Assembly: GCA_020853995.1 (NCBI GenBank) | Contig: JADYXV010000207.1 | Location: 1 to 7,240, forward strand | Origin: Novosphingobium sp. | Lineage (GTDB): Bacteria > Pseudomonadota > Alphaproteobacteria > Sphingomonadales > Sphingomonadaceae | Direction of reading: 5' to 3' | Length of the DNA stretch: 7,240 bases | Shown: positions 6,502-7,240 of the stretch, one piece after another | How positions within the stretch are numbered: position 1 is the first letter of the stretch | How the letters are laid out: each line of letters starts with the position of its first letter | Position numbers and translations under genes: made by a program | The notes under the pieces: generated by a model | The model's database searches: none | Told to the model about the DNA's origin: nothing | The model's input: only the letters and a program-made list of their open reading frames with translations

Positions 6502-7240
6502 TCAACCCTCTTCGCGCGTTTGGGCGCGGATCAGTGCGGCGAGCGCACGGGCGCGATCGAGGCGGGCCTCGATCAAGGCAAGTTTCACGGAATTGAGTGC
6601 GGCCTGGGCATCGAGCAGTTCGACAAGGCTGAATTTACCTGCGCCGTAGCCAATTTTGGCCACTCGCACGGCTTCGTCAGCCTGGCCCAGCGTTGGGCCG
6701 GAAAGCGCTCCGATCCGGGCATCGGCTGCACCCAGCAACATCCGGGCGTCATGCTGCGCCCGCTTGGAATCGAGCCTGGCCTGGGCCAGCGCCGCATCAC
6801 AGGCCAGACGTTCGGACTGAGCTGCTTCGATATTGCCCCGATTGCGATTGCGAAATGGCAATGGCACCGAAATGCCTGCAACGAAGCCAGTATCGCCGCC
6901 ATTGTTGACCCGGCGCACCCCGCCGCCAACCGTCACGTCGGGAACGCCCTCGGCCTTGGCAAGATCGATCCGGGCCTGTGCGGCATTGCATTGCGCCGTA
7001 ACGAGCTGAACATCGATCGCGTCGGTTTCGGGCGGCAAGGAGATCGGCGGCGATTCATCATAGATCGACGCAGCCGTCAGTTCAGGATCGCTGCTGCCGA
7101 TCAGATCGGATATCCTGCGCCGCGCGGCAAGCAGTTCGCCAAAGGTGCGTGCCTCTTCGGCCTGCGCTTCGGCGAGAACGGCATCGGCTCTGAGCTGGCG
7201 CAGCGGCGGATCACGCCCGGCTTCAACCAGCAGCTTTGCC
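6502..7240 (-). CDS. czcC: CzcC-type outer-membrane efflux channel, C-terminal part, cut by right edge
   Basis: The minus-strand frame ending in TGA at 6502 stays open to the window edge, giving 245 complete codons of an expected 400-420. It is a TolC-like trimeric outer-membrane channel for the CzcCBA complex. Visible parts are the end of the first OEP repeat, an Ala/Glu/Arg/Leu-rich helix (visible residues about 10-48, ending in RRRISDLIGSSDPEL). A second repeat follows: PDVTVGGGVRR strand, then SVPLPFRNRNRGNIEAA (about 124-140), which is the CzcC-family beta-strand hallmark. A long helix follows, and then YGAGKFSLVELLDAQ (positions 6648-6604), the conserved equatorial motif of this family. 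A TTG at 7038 could be read as a start, but strong family-like coding continues upstream of it, so it is an internal Leu. The N-terminal signal peptide, true start and promoter lie to the right of the window. Confidence 0.93.
   Translation of the reverse strand, partial: AKLLVEAGRDPPLRQLRADAVLAEAQAEEARTFGELLAARRRISDLIGSSDPELTAASIYDESPPISLPPETDAIDVQLVTAQCNAAQARIDLAKAEGVPDVTVGGGVRRVNNGGDTGFVAGISVPLPFRNRNRGNIEAAQSERLACDAALAQARLDSKRAQHDARMLLGAADARIGALSGPTLGQADEAVRVAKIGYGAGKFSLVELLDAQAALNSVKLALIEARLDRARALAALIRAQTREEG
6506..6511 (-). promoter_or_regulatory. Ribosome binding site of czcB
   Basis: AGAGGG on the minus strand lies 7 bases before the ATG at 6498 and overlaps the last codons of czcC (junction TGAATCATG). 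It supports the czcB start and coupling to czcC. Confidence 0.75.

Noticed and set aside
7036..7038. TTG start giving a 178-residue CzcC
   Set aside because: The same frame stays open to the right edge and encodes OEP-like helix sequence, so the TTG is an internal Leu codon.
1..7240. Mobile element, CRISPR array, RNA gene or novel defence system
   Set aside because: Almost every base is accounted for by five metal-export genes. No transposase, spaced direct repeats, tRNA/rRNA-like segment or unexplained gap was seen.

Overview
The window lies inside a single minus-strand heavy-metal efflux operon in a GC-rich bacterium. The protein style (Ala/Gly-rich CzcB leader, CzcA with a long periplasmic loop, CzcC of the PLPFRNRNRG type) suggests an alphaproteobacterium, plausibly a sphingomonad. 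That taxonomic guess is inference from sequence flavour and was not checked by a search.

Reading in the direction of transcription, from the right edge to the left edge, there are five genes: the 3' part of czcC (outer-membrane factor, cut by the right edge), czcB (periplasmic adaptor), czcA (RND pump of the HME type), a Zn/Cd/Pb-type P1B ATPase (cadA/zntA-like), and the first 38 codons of a cation diffusion facilitator (czcD-like, cut by the left edge). The intergenic gaps are 3, 1, 12 and 2 bases. Each of the four visible starts has a purine-rich Shine-Dalgarno sequence 6-7 bases upstream, so the genes look co-transcribed and translationally coupled. No stretch of 300 bases lacks a gene, and every base is coding except these short gaps.

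The genes form a two-step export route. The P-type ATPase and the CDF carrier move divalent metal (Zn, Cd, possibly Co or Pb) from cytoplasm to periplasm. The CzcCBA tripartite pump then moves periplasmic metal across the outer membrane. Four of the five products carry a short His-rich or His/acid-rich tail or leader near a terminus, which fits metal handling. The ATPase lacks the usual N-terminal HMA domain and has a short His/Asp-rich leader instead.

No promoter, metal-responsive regulator, terminator, RNA gene, mobile element or CRISPR array is visible. The operon promoter must lie beyond the right edge. I see no evidence for a previously undescribed system. The most useful non-obvious results are the overlooked CDF gene start at the left edge, the correct czcA start, the fact that czcC continues past an internal TTG to the window edge, and the HMA-less ATPase.
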